From contig JAQBPB010000019.1 of the NCBI GenBank assembly GCA_028287745.1, forward strand, positions 1 through 64,000: a stretch of DNA of 64,000 nt, read 5' to 3'. Positions 43,378-51,115 of this stretch are shown in pieces. Under the pieces are notes generated by a model. It was not told the DNA's origin. It searched no databases and saw nothing but the letters and a program-made list of their open reading frames with translations. The translations under genes and the position numbers were made by a program. The stretch's first letter is position 1. The number at the start of each line of letters is the position of its first letter. The stretch comes from Chloroflexota bacterium. GTDB taxonomy: Bacteria > Chloroflexota > Chloroflexia > Chloroheliales > Chloroheliaceae.

Positions 43378-43656
43378 TTAATCGACGCCGATTTGCCAGG
43401 TTTGCTCCAGGTCTTCCCGGCTATAAACCTTGAAAGCTACCATCGTGCTGGTATCCTGGATAGTTGCAATCCGGGCGATTTTCTCGGTGACCACTTCCGC
43501 CAGGCTATCGTACTCTTTAACCCGGACCATTGCCACCAGGTCGTATTCCCCGGTAACCGAAAAAACTTCCTGGACCCCTTCAATCGACAGCAGTTGCTGG
43601 GCGGTCGCGGGAATACTGGTCCGTTCAACTTTAATCAGTATAATCGCCTGAACCAT
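43378..43656 (-). CDS. stand-alone Lrp/AsnC ligand-binding (RAM) domain protein
   Basis: 92 residues from ATG at 43656, with TAGGAGG nine bases upstream; a longer frame extends backwards into lipA and is not supported. The whole protein is one AsnC-type effector domain (VQAIILIKVE, VFSVTGEYDLVAMVRV, ARIATIQDTSTMVAFKVY), without the DNA-binding helix-turn-helix. Such proteins form oligomers that bind amino acids. Its start lies 14 bases after the lipA stop, so it is co-transcribed with lipA. Confidence 0.88.
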   Translation of the reverse strand: MVQAIILIKVERTSIPATAQQLLSIEGVQEVFSVTGEYDLVAMVRVKEYDSLAEVVTEKIARIATIQDTSTMVAFKVYSREDLEQTWQIGVD

Positions 43657-43669
43657 TGAGGGGTGCCTC

Positions 43670-44614
43670 CTAAGCGCCCGGGACCTGTTCGTGGGCATGG
43701 TAGCTGCTGCGCACCAGCGGGCCGCTTTCAACGAATTTGAAGCCGTGAGCCAGGCCCAGTTCTTTTAACTCGACAAATTCTTCAGGACTATAGTAGCGCT
43801 CAACCTTGAGATGCTTGAGCGACGGGCGCATATACTGGCCCATCGTCAGGACATCACAGTCTACCGAGCGCAGGTCTTTCATAACCTGGATAAGTTCTTC
43901 TTTAGTCTCACCCAACCCGACCATCAGGCCTGATTTGGTGACTACATTGTAGTAGCGGCCCATTTCCTTAGCCCGCCGTAGCACTTCCAGGGTCCGGTCG
44001 TAGCGGGCCTTGTGGCGGACGCGCCGGTAAAGGCTCGGCACCGTTTCAGTGTTGTAATTCAAAATGTCAGGTTTAGAGCTCATAACTTCGGCCAGGCTGT
44101 CCCAATCACCACAAAAGTCGGGGATCAGTAATTCAATCCGGCAGCCCGGTACTTCCTGGCGGATGCGTTCGACCATCGCCTTGAAGATATGCGACCCGCC
44201 ATCAGGCAGATCGTCCCGGTTTACCGAGGTAATAACCACGTGTTGCAGGCCCATCGCTTTGACCGCTTCGGTCACTTTGCGGGGCTCATCCTCGTCCAGG
44301 GGCAGGGGTTTGCCGCTGGTAACATCGCAATAACCACAGGCCCGGGTGCAAATATCGCCCAGGATTAAAAAGGTGGCTGTCCGGTTAGTCCAACATTCGC
44401 TGATATTAGGGCAATTGGCTTCTTCGCAGACCGTATGCAGCCCCTTTTCGCGCATAATTTTTTTAAGCTCGAAATAATTCCGGTCAGTCGGCAGTTTTGA
44501 TTTTAGCCAGGCTGGTTTAGGTTCGCGGGGCAGAATTTCTACCTTGGGAGTGGCCCGGTGATAACCGGCCAGTTCAGGTTGCCGGTTGAGCAGGTTGATA
44601 GTGCGCTTTTCCAT
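43670..44614 (-). CDS. lipA: lipoyl synthase
   Basis: 314 residues. Radical-SAM enzyme that inserts two sulphurs into octanoyl groups on GcvH and E2. The auxiliary cluster motif is Cys63-x4-Cys68-x5-Cys74 (CEEANCPNISEC), and the radical-SAM cluster is Cys89-x3-Cys93-x2-Cys96 (CTRACGYC). The C-terminal RSSY supplies the serine ligand of the auxiliary cluster. Its products, lipoyl-GcvH and lipoyl-E2, are encoded 7-12 kb away in this window. lipB is not present. No strong ribosome site precedes the ATG. Confidence 0.96.
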   Translation of the reverse strand: MEKRTINLLNRQPELAGYHRATPKVEILPREPKPAWLKSKLPTDRNYFELKKIMREKGLHTVCEEANCPNISECWTNRTATFLILGDICTRACGYCDVTSGKPLPLDEDEPRKVTEAVKAMGLQHVVITSVNRDDLPDGGSHIFKAMVERIRQEVPGCRIELLIPDFCGDWDSLAEVMSSKPDILNYNTETVPSLYRRVRHKARYDRTLEVLRRAKEMGRYYNVVTKSGLMVGLGETKEELIQVMKDLRSVDCDVLTMGQYMRPSLKHLKVERYYSPEEFVELKELGLAHGFKFVESGPLVRSSYHAHEQVPGA

Positions 44615-44749
44615 TGAAACAGTGCTTTCTGTAGTAATTTAGACCCCGGCTAATATAGAGTAACTCAGGCCGGTTTATCCGCTTGAATTATATTACATTA
44701 GACGGGGTCAGGCAAGGAAAGACCTGCTTTAACAGGCCCGCACTTCCGC

Positions 44750-45139
44750 TTATCTTCCGATTACCTTGTTGATTTTGACGCGGGCGATAACCCGGGGGTC
44801 TTCCGCGCGGTGGTCGGGATAAAGTTTCCCGAAATACTTCTGGGAAAGTTTATCAATATGTTCTTCGCCGCCTTCCTGGGTGATTTCAACGACCTCGCCT
44901 AACACGTTTACCTGCGTGTAAGGGTTTTTCAGGTCGAAGACATTCAGGGCCACGTGAGGGTCCCGGCGCAAATTTTCAACCCACTGGCGGCTTGTGGCAC
45001 CGTTCAACAGAATATCGTCACCATCCAGGTCTACCCAGATAGCGGTTGAACGAGGTGTGCCATCCTTGCCTAAAGTCGCCACGTTTACGAGGTTGGGATC
45101 CTCAAACAGTTTACGCTGCTCCGGAGTTAATGTAGTCAT
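44750..45139 (-). CDS. PPOX-class flavin/F420-dependent oxidoreductase-like protein
   Basis: 129 residues with the split-barrel fold of pyridoxamine-phosphate-oxidase-like proteins: LVNVATLGKDGTPRSTAIWV, DDILLNGATSRQWVENLRRDP and VALNVFDLKNPYTQVNVLGEV. This subgroup often uses F420 or flavin; the cofactor cannot be told from sequence alone. A run of short conserved segments RSTAIW and KVINKV is typical. AAGGAG precedes the ATG. Monocistronic. Confidence 0.85.
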   Translation of the reverse strand: MTTLTPEQRKLFEDPNLVNVATLGKDGTPRSTAIWVDLDGDDILLNGATSRQWVENLRRDPHVALNVFDLKNPYTQVNVLGEVVEITQEGGEEHIDKLSQKYFGKLYPDHRAEDPRVIARVKINKVIGR

Positions 45140-45538
45140 TTAATCTTTCTCCTTTTCAATAAAGGTCCTCTTAAAAAGAGTAATATAAGTTGGAAAACCT
45201 TTTCCCAAGGCTCTTCTATATTAGTGATGCCAATCTAAGCACATCCCTAGCAGCATACGCCATTTACCCCCATATTTCAACTGAAAAAGGCATTGAGGAG
45301 TTGGAAATACAGTTAAAATTCCGAGTCCAATCGAAGATTAATCATAATTTGTTCAAAACTTCCGGGCGTGTTAAAATAAGCTAGGCTAACTCAAGAACGG
45401 CCCGGAGCGCGGCCGTTTTTTTGTTGGAAGTTTTCCAAGGCTCGGATCTTTAGCTCATTAAATAGCTCTCAGGCTAAAAAAAGGAGTTTTGTAATACTTC
45501 TTCTAGAGTAAGGTTACCGTTTAGAAGGAGATTCTAAT
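45140..45538 (+). promoter_or_regulatory. purA upstream region with repeated element and terminator-like hairpin
   Basis: 399 bases. A related sequence occurs twice: GTTGGAA...CCCAAGGCTC at 45189-45213 and GTTGGAAG...CCAAGGCTC at 45423-45443, both with internal dyad (TTGGAA/TTCCAA). A possible promoter TTGTTC-17-TAAAAT ends near 45377, only about 20 bases before a hairpin with seven T. A 64-codon frame at 45190-45384 lacks a ribosome site and was not called. Confidence 0.5.
45396..45422 (+). terminator. intrinsic terminator or attenuator upstream of purA
   Basis: AACGGCC (45396-45402) pairs with GGCCGTT (45411-45417), eight-base loop, T tract to 45422. About 120 bases before purA. Confidence 0.7.
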
Positions 45539-46810
45539 ATGTCTGTTACCGCAATTGTTGGGGCACAGTGGGGCGACGAAGGTAAGGGGAAATTTGTAGA
45601 CATCCTGGCGGCCGATGCTGATCTGGTCGTGCGCTACAACGGAGGCAACAACGCCGGCCACACTATTGTAAATGAATATGGTACTTTCAAGCTGCACCTC
45701 GTGCCGAGCGGCATTTTCCACCAGCAGGCGGTCTGTATCATTGGTCCCGGTGTAGTGATTGACCTGCCGGGTCTGGTCGAAGAGTTACGCGAATTTGAAG
45801 CGCACGGCATTGATTTCAGGGGGCGGCTATTTATCTCGCCGCGCTGCCACCTGATTCTTCCCTACCACCGGGCTCTGGACCGGCTATACGAAGAAGCCAA
45901 AGGCCGTCTGAGTACCGGTACCACCGGGCGCGGAATCGGCCCGGCCTACGCCGACAAGGCCGGTTACAACGGCATCCGGCTTTCCGATCTGGCCCGGCGC
46001 AGCCTGTTTATGGAAAAGCTGGCCCTACAGGTTTCGATCAAGAACCGCCTGTGTGTCGCCCTGGGCGGCGAGTCCATGAGCGCTGACCGGATTGCTTCCG
46101 ATTTCCTGGAGTATTACAACTATCTCCAGCCTTTTGTCCGCGAAACTTTCGGCCTGGTCCAGGACGCTATCGTGAGTGGGAAACGTGTATTACTGGAAGG
46201 CGCCCAGGCGGCCCTGCTTGACCCCGACTGGGGCGGCTATCCTTTCGTGACCGCCAGTACGACCCTGGTTTCGGCGGCTACCGCCGGGGCGGGTGTGCCG
46301 GGTCGGGCCATCGAGCGGATTATTGGTGTTGCCAAAGCCTACACTACCCGGGTAGGTAATGGGCCTTTCCCGACCGAACTGACCGGCGCTGACGGCGAGC
46401 ATATTCGCAAGAACGGCCAGGAATTTGGCACTACCACCGGACGGCCCCGCCGCTGCGGCTGGTTCGATACCGATGTGGTCCGGTTTGCCTCGGCCCTTAA
46501 CGGCTTTACCGAACTGGCCCTGACTAAACTGGATGTCTTTGATGATTTTGACACTATCCAGCTGGCGACCGGTTACGAGTGGGGCGGCAAACCGGCCCAT
46601 TACTATGACGGGGACGCGACCTTCCTGGAAGAGTGCCAGCCGGTCTATGAAGCGTGGCCGGGTTGGAAACAATCCATTGGTAACGCTAAAACCTTCGAAG
46701 ATTTGCCGGAGAACGCCCGGCGCTATCTCCAGCGCCTTGAAGCTGTCACCGGCCTCCCGGCTACTTACATCGGGGTTGGGCCGCGCCGCGAAGAAACCAT
46801 TATTCGCTAA
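45539..46810 (+). CDS. purA: adenylosuccinate synthetase
   Basis: 423 residues. Joins IMP and aspartate with GTP to make adenylosuccinate in AMP synthesis. N-terminal GAQWGDEGKGKFVD with catalytic Asp13, NNAGHT with catalytic His41, GTTGRGIGPAYADKA, LEGAQAALLD and TTTGRPRRCGWFD. AAGGAG is seven bases before the ATG. No other purine gene is adjacent. Ends at a hairpin terminator at 46833-46875. Confidence 0.96.
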   Translation: MSVTAIVGAQWGDEGKGKFVDILAADADLVVRYNGGNNAGHTIVNEYGTFKLHLVPSGIFHQQAVCIIGPGVVIDLPGLVEELREFEAHGIDFRGRLFISPRCHLILPYHRALDRLYEEAKGRLSTGTTGRGIGPAYADKAGYNGIRLSDLARRSLFMEKLALQVSIKNRLCVALGGESMSADRIASDFLEYYNYLQPFVRETFGLVQDAIVSGKRVLLEGAQAALLDPDWGGYPFVTASTTLVSAATAGAGVPGRAIERIIGVAKAYTTRVGNGPFPTELTGADGEHIRKNGQEFGTTTGRPRRCGWFDTDVVRFASALNGFTELALTKLDVFDDFDTIQLATGYEWGGKPAHYYDGDATFLEECQPVYEAWPGWKQSIGNAKTFEDLPENARRYLQRLEAVTGLPATYIGVGPRREETIIR

Positions 46811-46832
46811 GGCAAGTTAAAACAGCCCGTTA

Positions 46833-46875
46833 GAGCCAGGTGATTTCCAGCCGGAAACCTCCTGGCTCTTTTTTA
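46833..46875 (+). terminator. intrinsic terminator of purA
   Basis: GAGCCAGG (46833-46840) pairs with CCTGGCTC (46862-46869), inner TTTCC/GGAAA helix, T tract to 46875. Confidence 0.8.
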
Positions 46876-46901
46876 TCTTTAGAATAATAACTTTTTTAAC
46901 A

Positions 46902-46934
46902 AAAGGGAGGCCCCAACCAGGAGCCTCCCTTTTA
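46902..46934. terminator. bidirectional hairpin terminator
   Basis: AAAAGGGAGGC (46902-46912) pairs with GCCTCCCTTTT (46924-46934), placed between purA and the minus-strand lipoprotein gene. Confidence 0.7.
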
Positions 46935-46971
46935 AAGATTACCGGGTATACCGGGAACCTATTTATACGTT

Positions 46972-48078
46972 CTAAGAGCCAAGCATTACCAGGATCAGGG
47001 TCTGGTTGGCTTGCAGGCTGGAACCTACTCCCGGAATCAGAGCAGTCAGAGCAGCTATCGAGGAAGTGTCCAGCGGGATTGCCACGACAGTTACTCTATT
47101 TCCGGTCCCGGTAGTGCCGGTCGCGCTGGTGGTAGCAGCGGTAGTAGTTGCGGCCCCGGCGGCGGCCGTAGTAGCCGTAGCGCTGCCAGAAGTGGCGCTA
47201 TTAGCGATGGTGCAGTTTAAAGCGGTGCCTGTCCTTGTCCCTGTCCCGGTAGCGGCAGTAGTGGTTGCCCCGGCCGCAGTCGTGGCGGCAGCGGTAGTAG
47301 CTGTACCTGTTCCCGTAGCGGTAGTGCTAAAGGTACCGGTCGGGCAGGTAAAGGCAATCATCTGGCCGCTTAAACCAGCCTGGTTGAAAGGCTGTCCCTG
47401 GCTAGCGGTGGTCCCGGCTGCCGTCGTGGCGGCGCCAGCGGCGGCGGTAGTAGTGGTAGCCCCGGCGGCGGCGGTAGTAGTCGTGCCGGTGGTTCCGGTG
47501 CCGGTCCCACTAAGCTGGCTGGCATAGTAGCTTATAACCCGGGTAGGGGCATCACTGGTGGTAAAGGACAGCATTTGACTGCTGGCAGTCGTAACACCAC
47601 CCATGCCCAGGGCCTGGGCGAGTGTACCCTGTACGGCGGTAGGAATGGTAATCGTCGTCCCGGTGGGGTAATTCAGGGCTGTCGCAGGGTTAACGCCCGC
47701 AGCGGTGCCAGTACCTGTACCGGTTGCTGAGGTAGTTGCCGATGGGGTAGTGGCGCCTGCGGCCGAAGTAGTAACCCCGGCGGTAGTTGCGGTACCAGCG
47801 CCTGCCGCAGAAGTGGTAATCCCGGCGGCAGTAGTTGCACCTGCCGCAGAAGTAGTTGCCAGAGGGCTTGTAGCCCCGACAGCAGCGGTTGTTACTGCGC
47901 CAGCGGCAGACGTTGTTACACCTGCCCCGGCGGCAGTGGTCGCCGTACCGACCAGGCCAGCAGCAGTAGTCGCGCCTGTGCCTGTGCCGGTGGTAGAAGT
48001 ATTTTCACCACAGGCCGCCAGGGCCACGACTAACAGCATCAAAGCTGGAAAGATATTTATTAACTTTCGCTTATTCAA
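46972..48078 (-). CDS. Thr/Ala/Gly-repeat lipoprotein
   Basis: About 368 residues from TTG at 48078, which has GGAGGAAG four bases upstream; an ATG at 48099 would contain that site. Signal peptide KLINIFPALMLLVVALAAC with a lipobox ending at Cys, then long low-complexity tracts of Thr, Ala, Gly and Ser (units such as TTSAAGA and TTTAAAGA). Two short complex islands lie at about 140-190 and 235-250. The C-terminal 45 residues (RVTVVAIPLDTSSIAALTALIPGVG...LILVMLG) are non-repetitive and hydrophobic. It is probably a surface-exposed, flexible and perhaps O-glycosylated protein. No family recognised. The plus-strand frames over it are artefacts of the repeats. Confidence 0.72.
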   Translation of the reverse strand: MNKRKLINIFPALMLLVVALAACGENTSTTGTGTGATTAAGLVGTATTAAGAGVTTSAAGAVTTAAVGATSPLATTSAAGATTAAGITTSAAGAGTATTAGVTTSAAGATTPSATTSATGTGTGTAAGVNPATALNYPTGTTITIPTAVQGTLAQALGMGGVTTASSQMLSFTTSDAPTRVISYYASQLSGTGTGTTGTTTTAAAGATTTTAAAGAATTAAGTTASQGQPFNQAGLSGQMIAFTCPTGTFSTTATGTGTATTAAATTAAGATTTAATGTGTRTGTALNCTIANSATSGSATATTAAAGAATTTAATTSATGTTGTGNRVTVVAIPLDTSSIAALTALIPGVGSSLQANQTLILVMLGS

Positions 48079-48765
48079 TGTTCTTCCTCCAATGTTCATT
48101 GTTCGTAAGGTTCCTTCACCTGTGCCAGTGTTTTTACAAACCTATAACACTCGGCTTGCTCTAAAGTCCGCTGGCATTCCAAGTCTAAACAAATGGGACA
48201 TTTAGCTAGATTTGCTCCCCATAGCTCCACCCTTTAAGGGTGGAGCAGAGAGCGCGAGGAGAGAGTGATTAGGGGTGTTTTCTAAGGGCCAATTCGAGCC
48301 AGCAAAATAAAAATATTGTCCCATTGTAGTCAGCTCTGACCGGATTTCTTATCATCACTGCATAAGGATGGTGGAAGGCTCTTCCTGGTTGTATTACTAA
48401 AACTAACTAAGATACCTTCTACTCGAAACTTGCTCAAACCCCTTCCCCTAATAAAAATAGGTAATTCCTGAGCCATAGGCCTCTATAATATATCGCTTGA
48501 AGCTAAATAATACATCAGGCTATTGGTTAAACTTATTGTCAAACCAAATATTTAGACTTATTTAGCATTGATCTAACTAATATTAAAAGACGTTGCAAGC
48601 CAGAGAAACCATTTTTAATCGAAGAAAAGCTGTGTTAAATCTTCTGAGTACATTAATAATTAGAATAAGATAATAAATGCTTATATTTCGTTACCAATAC
48701 AGTTGTTATACGTTGAATAAACAGGGTCACTGCAACTAATAATTGCGAGGACTAAGCGGTAACTT
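48079..48765. other. long AT-rich intergenic region
   Basis: About 690 bases between the divergent lipoprotein and glycoside-hydrolase-like genes. It contains an 11-bp inverted repeat at 48224-48246. From 48250 on it is AT-rich with no recognisable gene. A small RNA or long leader cannot be excluded. Confidence 0.45.
48224..48246. repeat. 11-bp inverted repeat
   Basis: GCTCCACCCTT and AAGGGTGGAGC separated by one base, 146 bases upstream of the lipoprotein start. The minimal spacer favours a DNA-binding site over an RNA hairpin. Confidence 0.5.
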
Positions 48766-48837
48766 ATGATTGCTTATTATTATGGGAACAAAATCCTCGT
48801 TATTGCGAGAGGTAGAAGTATTAGAAAGTTAGGGTTA

Positions 48838-50658
48838 ATGAAAGAACTTAGTTCAAACACTATCCGCTTCAAAGCCTGGCGATTTGGCCTGGTCTGGATG
48901 TTGTTGGCTTTGTTAGCTTTGCCCATGGCCGGGGGAAACACCCCGGCGGCTTCGGCGGCTACAAACGATGTAACATATTTTCCGATCACCGGGCACTACA
49001 TGAGCGGGGCCTTTAAGAATTATTGGGAGCGCAACGGCGGCCTGTCGCAGTTTGGCTATCCCCTGACCGAACCCTTTATGCAAAAGTCCCCGACCGATAG
49101 CAAAATTTATGTGACCCAGTTTTTCGAGCGGGCAGTTTTTGAATATCACCCGGAAAATGCCGGAACGCGTTATGAAGTCCTTTTGAGCCTGCTGGGCCGG
49201 AACCTGACCAGCGGCCGCGAGGGCGAGAAGCCTTTCCAGCGCGTCAGCGGGTCCGCAAACACTGCCGCTCGTACTTACTTTAGCCAGACCGGCCATTACA
49301 TGGCTTATGGCTTCAAGAACTACTGGGAGGCTAACGGCGGTCTGGCTCAGTTCGGTTATCCTATTACTGAAGAGTTCACCGAACGGAACCCGGCTGATGG
49401 TAAGACCTATACGGTCCAGTACTTTGAGAGAGCCAGGTTTGAGTTCCACCCGGAGTTCCAGGGCACTAAATATGAGGTGTTGCTGGGCTTACTGGGCTGG
49501 CAGCAAATGAACCGCCTGGGAGTGCGCCAGGATGTCCAGGCCAAACAACCGGCCGGCAAAGAAAATTTCTATACCGGTAGCGGTACGAGCGGTGCGCCTA
49601 AAGTTCTTCCTGAGTTCGGCGGCCCGGCCTTTCCGCTCAAAGGCCCTCACATCGGCTACGGTATGAATGTCTGGCTGTTGGGCCAGGATAAGGACCGGGT
49701 ACTGGGCCTGGTCAAGAACGCCGGGTTTAGCTGGGTCCGCCAGCAAGTCGGCTGGGATGTCCTGGAACCAAGCCCCGGCCAGTACCAGTGGGCCGAACTG
49801 GATAGCGTTGTGGAAGCCGCCCAACGTCATGGCATTCACTTAATCTTCAGTGTGGTCCGCGCCCCACACTGGGCCGGTGTAAACGGCACGTCCGGTTTAC
49901 CGGCTAACCCGGCGGTCTTTGGGCAACTTATGCAGCGCATGGCTTTGCGCTACCAGGGCCGGGTCGATGCTTATGAAGTGTGGAACGAGCAGAATATTGA
50001 ACGGGAAACCGGCGGTGGCCGCGTTGAAGTCCGTCCTTATATTGAAACTCTGAAGGCCGGTTACCAGGGTGTAAAGGCTTCCGACCCCTGGGCAGTAGTT
50101 ATTTATGGCGGTCTTAGCCCGACCGGCATCAACGACCCCAATTACGCGGTTGATGACGCAGTTTTCCTGGAACAAAGTTATCAGTACAATAATGGCGAAA
50201 TGCGCAAGTATTTTGACGTGCTGGGCGTCCACCCCGGCAACGCGGCCAATACGCCGGACGAACTCTGGCCCACCAATCCCCCGGCCGATAAAAACCGGCC
50301 CTGGTCGACTCACGCTTCCTTCTATTTCCGCCGGGTTGAAAACCTGCGGGCCATAATGGAGAAGTACGGTGACGCCAACAAGCAGGTCTGGTTGACCGAG
50401 TTTGGTTGGACCACCAGGAACGCCGCTCCCGGTTACGAGTATGGCGCCCTGGTCAGCGAACAGCAGCAGGCCAATTACCTGGTGGGGGCTTTCCAGCGCT
50501 CAAAGACCCAGTATCCATGGATGGGCGTTATGAGCGTCTGGCAGCTAAACTTCGCGACCTTCCTGAGTCCTGCGGATGAGAAGGGCCCCTGGGGCCTTAT
50601 CCGGGGCGACTGGTCAACCCGCCCTTCTTATGATGCTTTGAAGGCTATGCCTAAATAG
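48838..50658 (+). CDS. secreted glycoside-hydrolase-like protein with two FGYP repeat modules
   Basis: About 606 residues from ATG at 48838, giving a normal signal peptide (KAWRFGLVWMLLALLALPM, cut near ASAAT); an ATG at 48766 would place it too far inside. Two modules of about 70 residues (about 51-121 and 151-221) share GHYMxxxFKNYWExNGGLxQFGYP, then TE, QYFERA, FEYHPE and YEVLLxLLG. A TIM-barrel domain follows, like GH39/GH5 clan A, with the acid/base Glu384 in EVWNEQN and nucleophile Glu521 in WLTEFGWTT. Substrate unknown. The same module occurs in the propeller protein at 61430-63388. Ends at a terminator. Confidence 0.8.
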   Translation: MKELSSNTIRFKAWRFGLVWMLLALLALPMAGGNTPAASAATNDVTYFPITGHYMSGAFKNYWERNGGLSQFGYPLTEPFMQKSPTDSKIYVTQFFERAVFEYHPENAGTRYEVLLSLLGRNLTSGREGEKPFQRVSGSANTAARTYFSQTGHYMAYGFKNYWEANGGLAQFGYPITEEFTERNPADGKTYTVQYFERARFEFHPEFQGTKYEVLLGLLGWQQMNRLGVRQDVQAKQPAGKENFYTGSGTSGAPKVLPEFGGPAFPLKGPHIGYGMNVWLLGQDKDRVLGLVKNAGFSWVRQQVGWDVLEPSPGQYQWAELDSVVEAAQRHGIHLIFSVVRAPHWAGVNGTSGLPANPAVFGQLMQRMALRYQGRVDAYEVWNEQNIERETGGGRVEVRPYIETLKAGYQGVKASDPWAVVIYGGLSPTGINDPNYAVDDAVFLEQSYQYNNGEMRKYFDVLGVHPGNAANTPDELWPTNPPADKNRPWSTHASFYFRRVENLRAIMEKYGDANKQVWLTEFGWTTRNAAPGYEYGALVSEQQQANYLVGAFQRSKTQYPWMGVMSVWQLNFATFLSPADEKGPWGLIRGDWSTRPSYDALKAMPK

Positions 50659-50678
50659 CTAAATAAGACCGGTACAAA

Positions 50679-50712
50679 TAAAACGGCCCGCTGCAAATGG
50701 CGGGCCGTTTTA
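50679..50712 (+). terminator. intrinsic terminator of the glycoside-hydrolase-like gene
   Basis: TAAAACGGCCCGC (50679-50691) pairs perfectly with GCGGGCCGTTTTA (50700-50712), 20 bases after the stop. Confidence 0.85.
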
Positions 50713-50729
50713 TTATTAATATCAGGCAT

Positions 50730-50751
50730 AAAAAAGGCCGCTTCAGCGGCC
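50730..50751 (-). terminator. intrinsic terminator of the amt / small-protein transcript
   Basis: On the minus strand GGCCGC-TGAA-GCGGCC followed by six T (A run at 50730-50735 on the plus strand). It lies 45 bases past the stop of the 44-residue gene. Confidence 0.8.
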
Positions 50752-50796
50752 ATTAGAATTCAAACTTAGAAATTACTTATCGAACCAGACTTAAAC

Positions 50797-50931
50797 CTAG
50801 GAAACAGTAATGGTGTCGCGAGTGGTTACCTCGCTGGCCTTGGATTTGGTCTCATAAACCGTTTCCGAAGAAGGCAGTACCAACCAGGAAGCGATCAAAA
50901 CTGCAAAAGCAATCAAACAAGCGATCAACAT
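50797..50931 (-). CDS. 44-residue single-pass membrane peptide downstream of amt
   Basis: ATG at 50931 to TAG at 50797-50799. The product begins MLIACLIAFAVLIASWLVLP, a membrane helix, and ends with a polar, Ser/Thr-rich tail (SSETVYETKSKASEVTTRDT). A clear AAGGAG lies six bases before the ATG, and a minus-strand terminator follows the stop. It sits 185 bases downstream of the ammonium transporter gene in the same orientation. It is too short for usual gene callers. No family recognised; small membrane proteins next to transporters often modulate them, which is an inference here. Confidence 0.65.
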   Translation of the reverse strand: MLIACLIAFAVLIASWLVLPSSETVYETKSKASEVTTRDTITVS

Positions 50932-51115
50932 TTCAAACTCCTTCTACTCAAATCTTAATGCCAGGGATTTATTCTCCACACGTATATTTTTACACTCAAC
51001 GGGTAAAACTACAATGGGCGTAAAATCCAACAATTCTGTCTGATTTTTGTACATATTGCCTATAGGCGGGAAGCCTGACCCGTTTTCAGGACCAGCTCCC
51101 CACAGATTTCCCCTG

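Noticed and set aside
45190-45384. 64-codon frame before the purA terminator hairpin
   Set aside because: No ribosome site, poor composition and no recognisable features; the region reads better as a regulatory leader.
47006-48205. Long plus-strand frames rich in Val/Pro/Ala over the repeat lipoprotein gene
   Set aside because: They arise from the repetitive Thr/Ala/Gly codons of the minus-strand lipoprotein, which has a good signal peptide and ribosome site.
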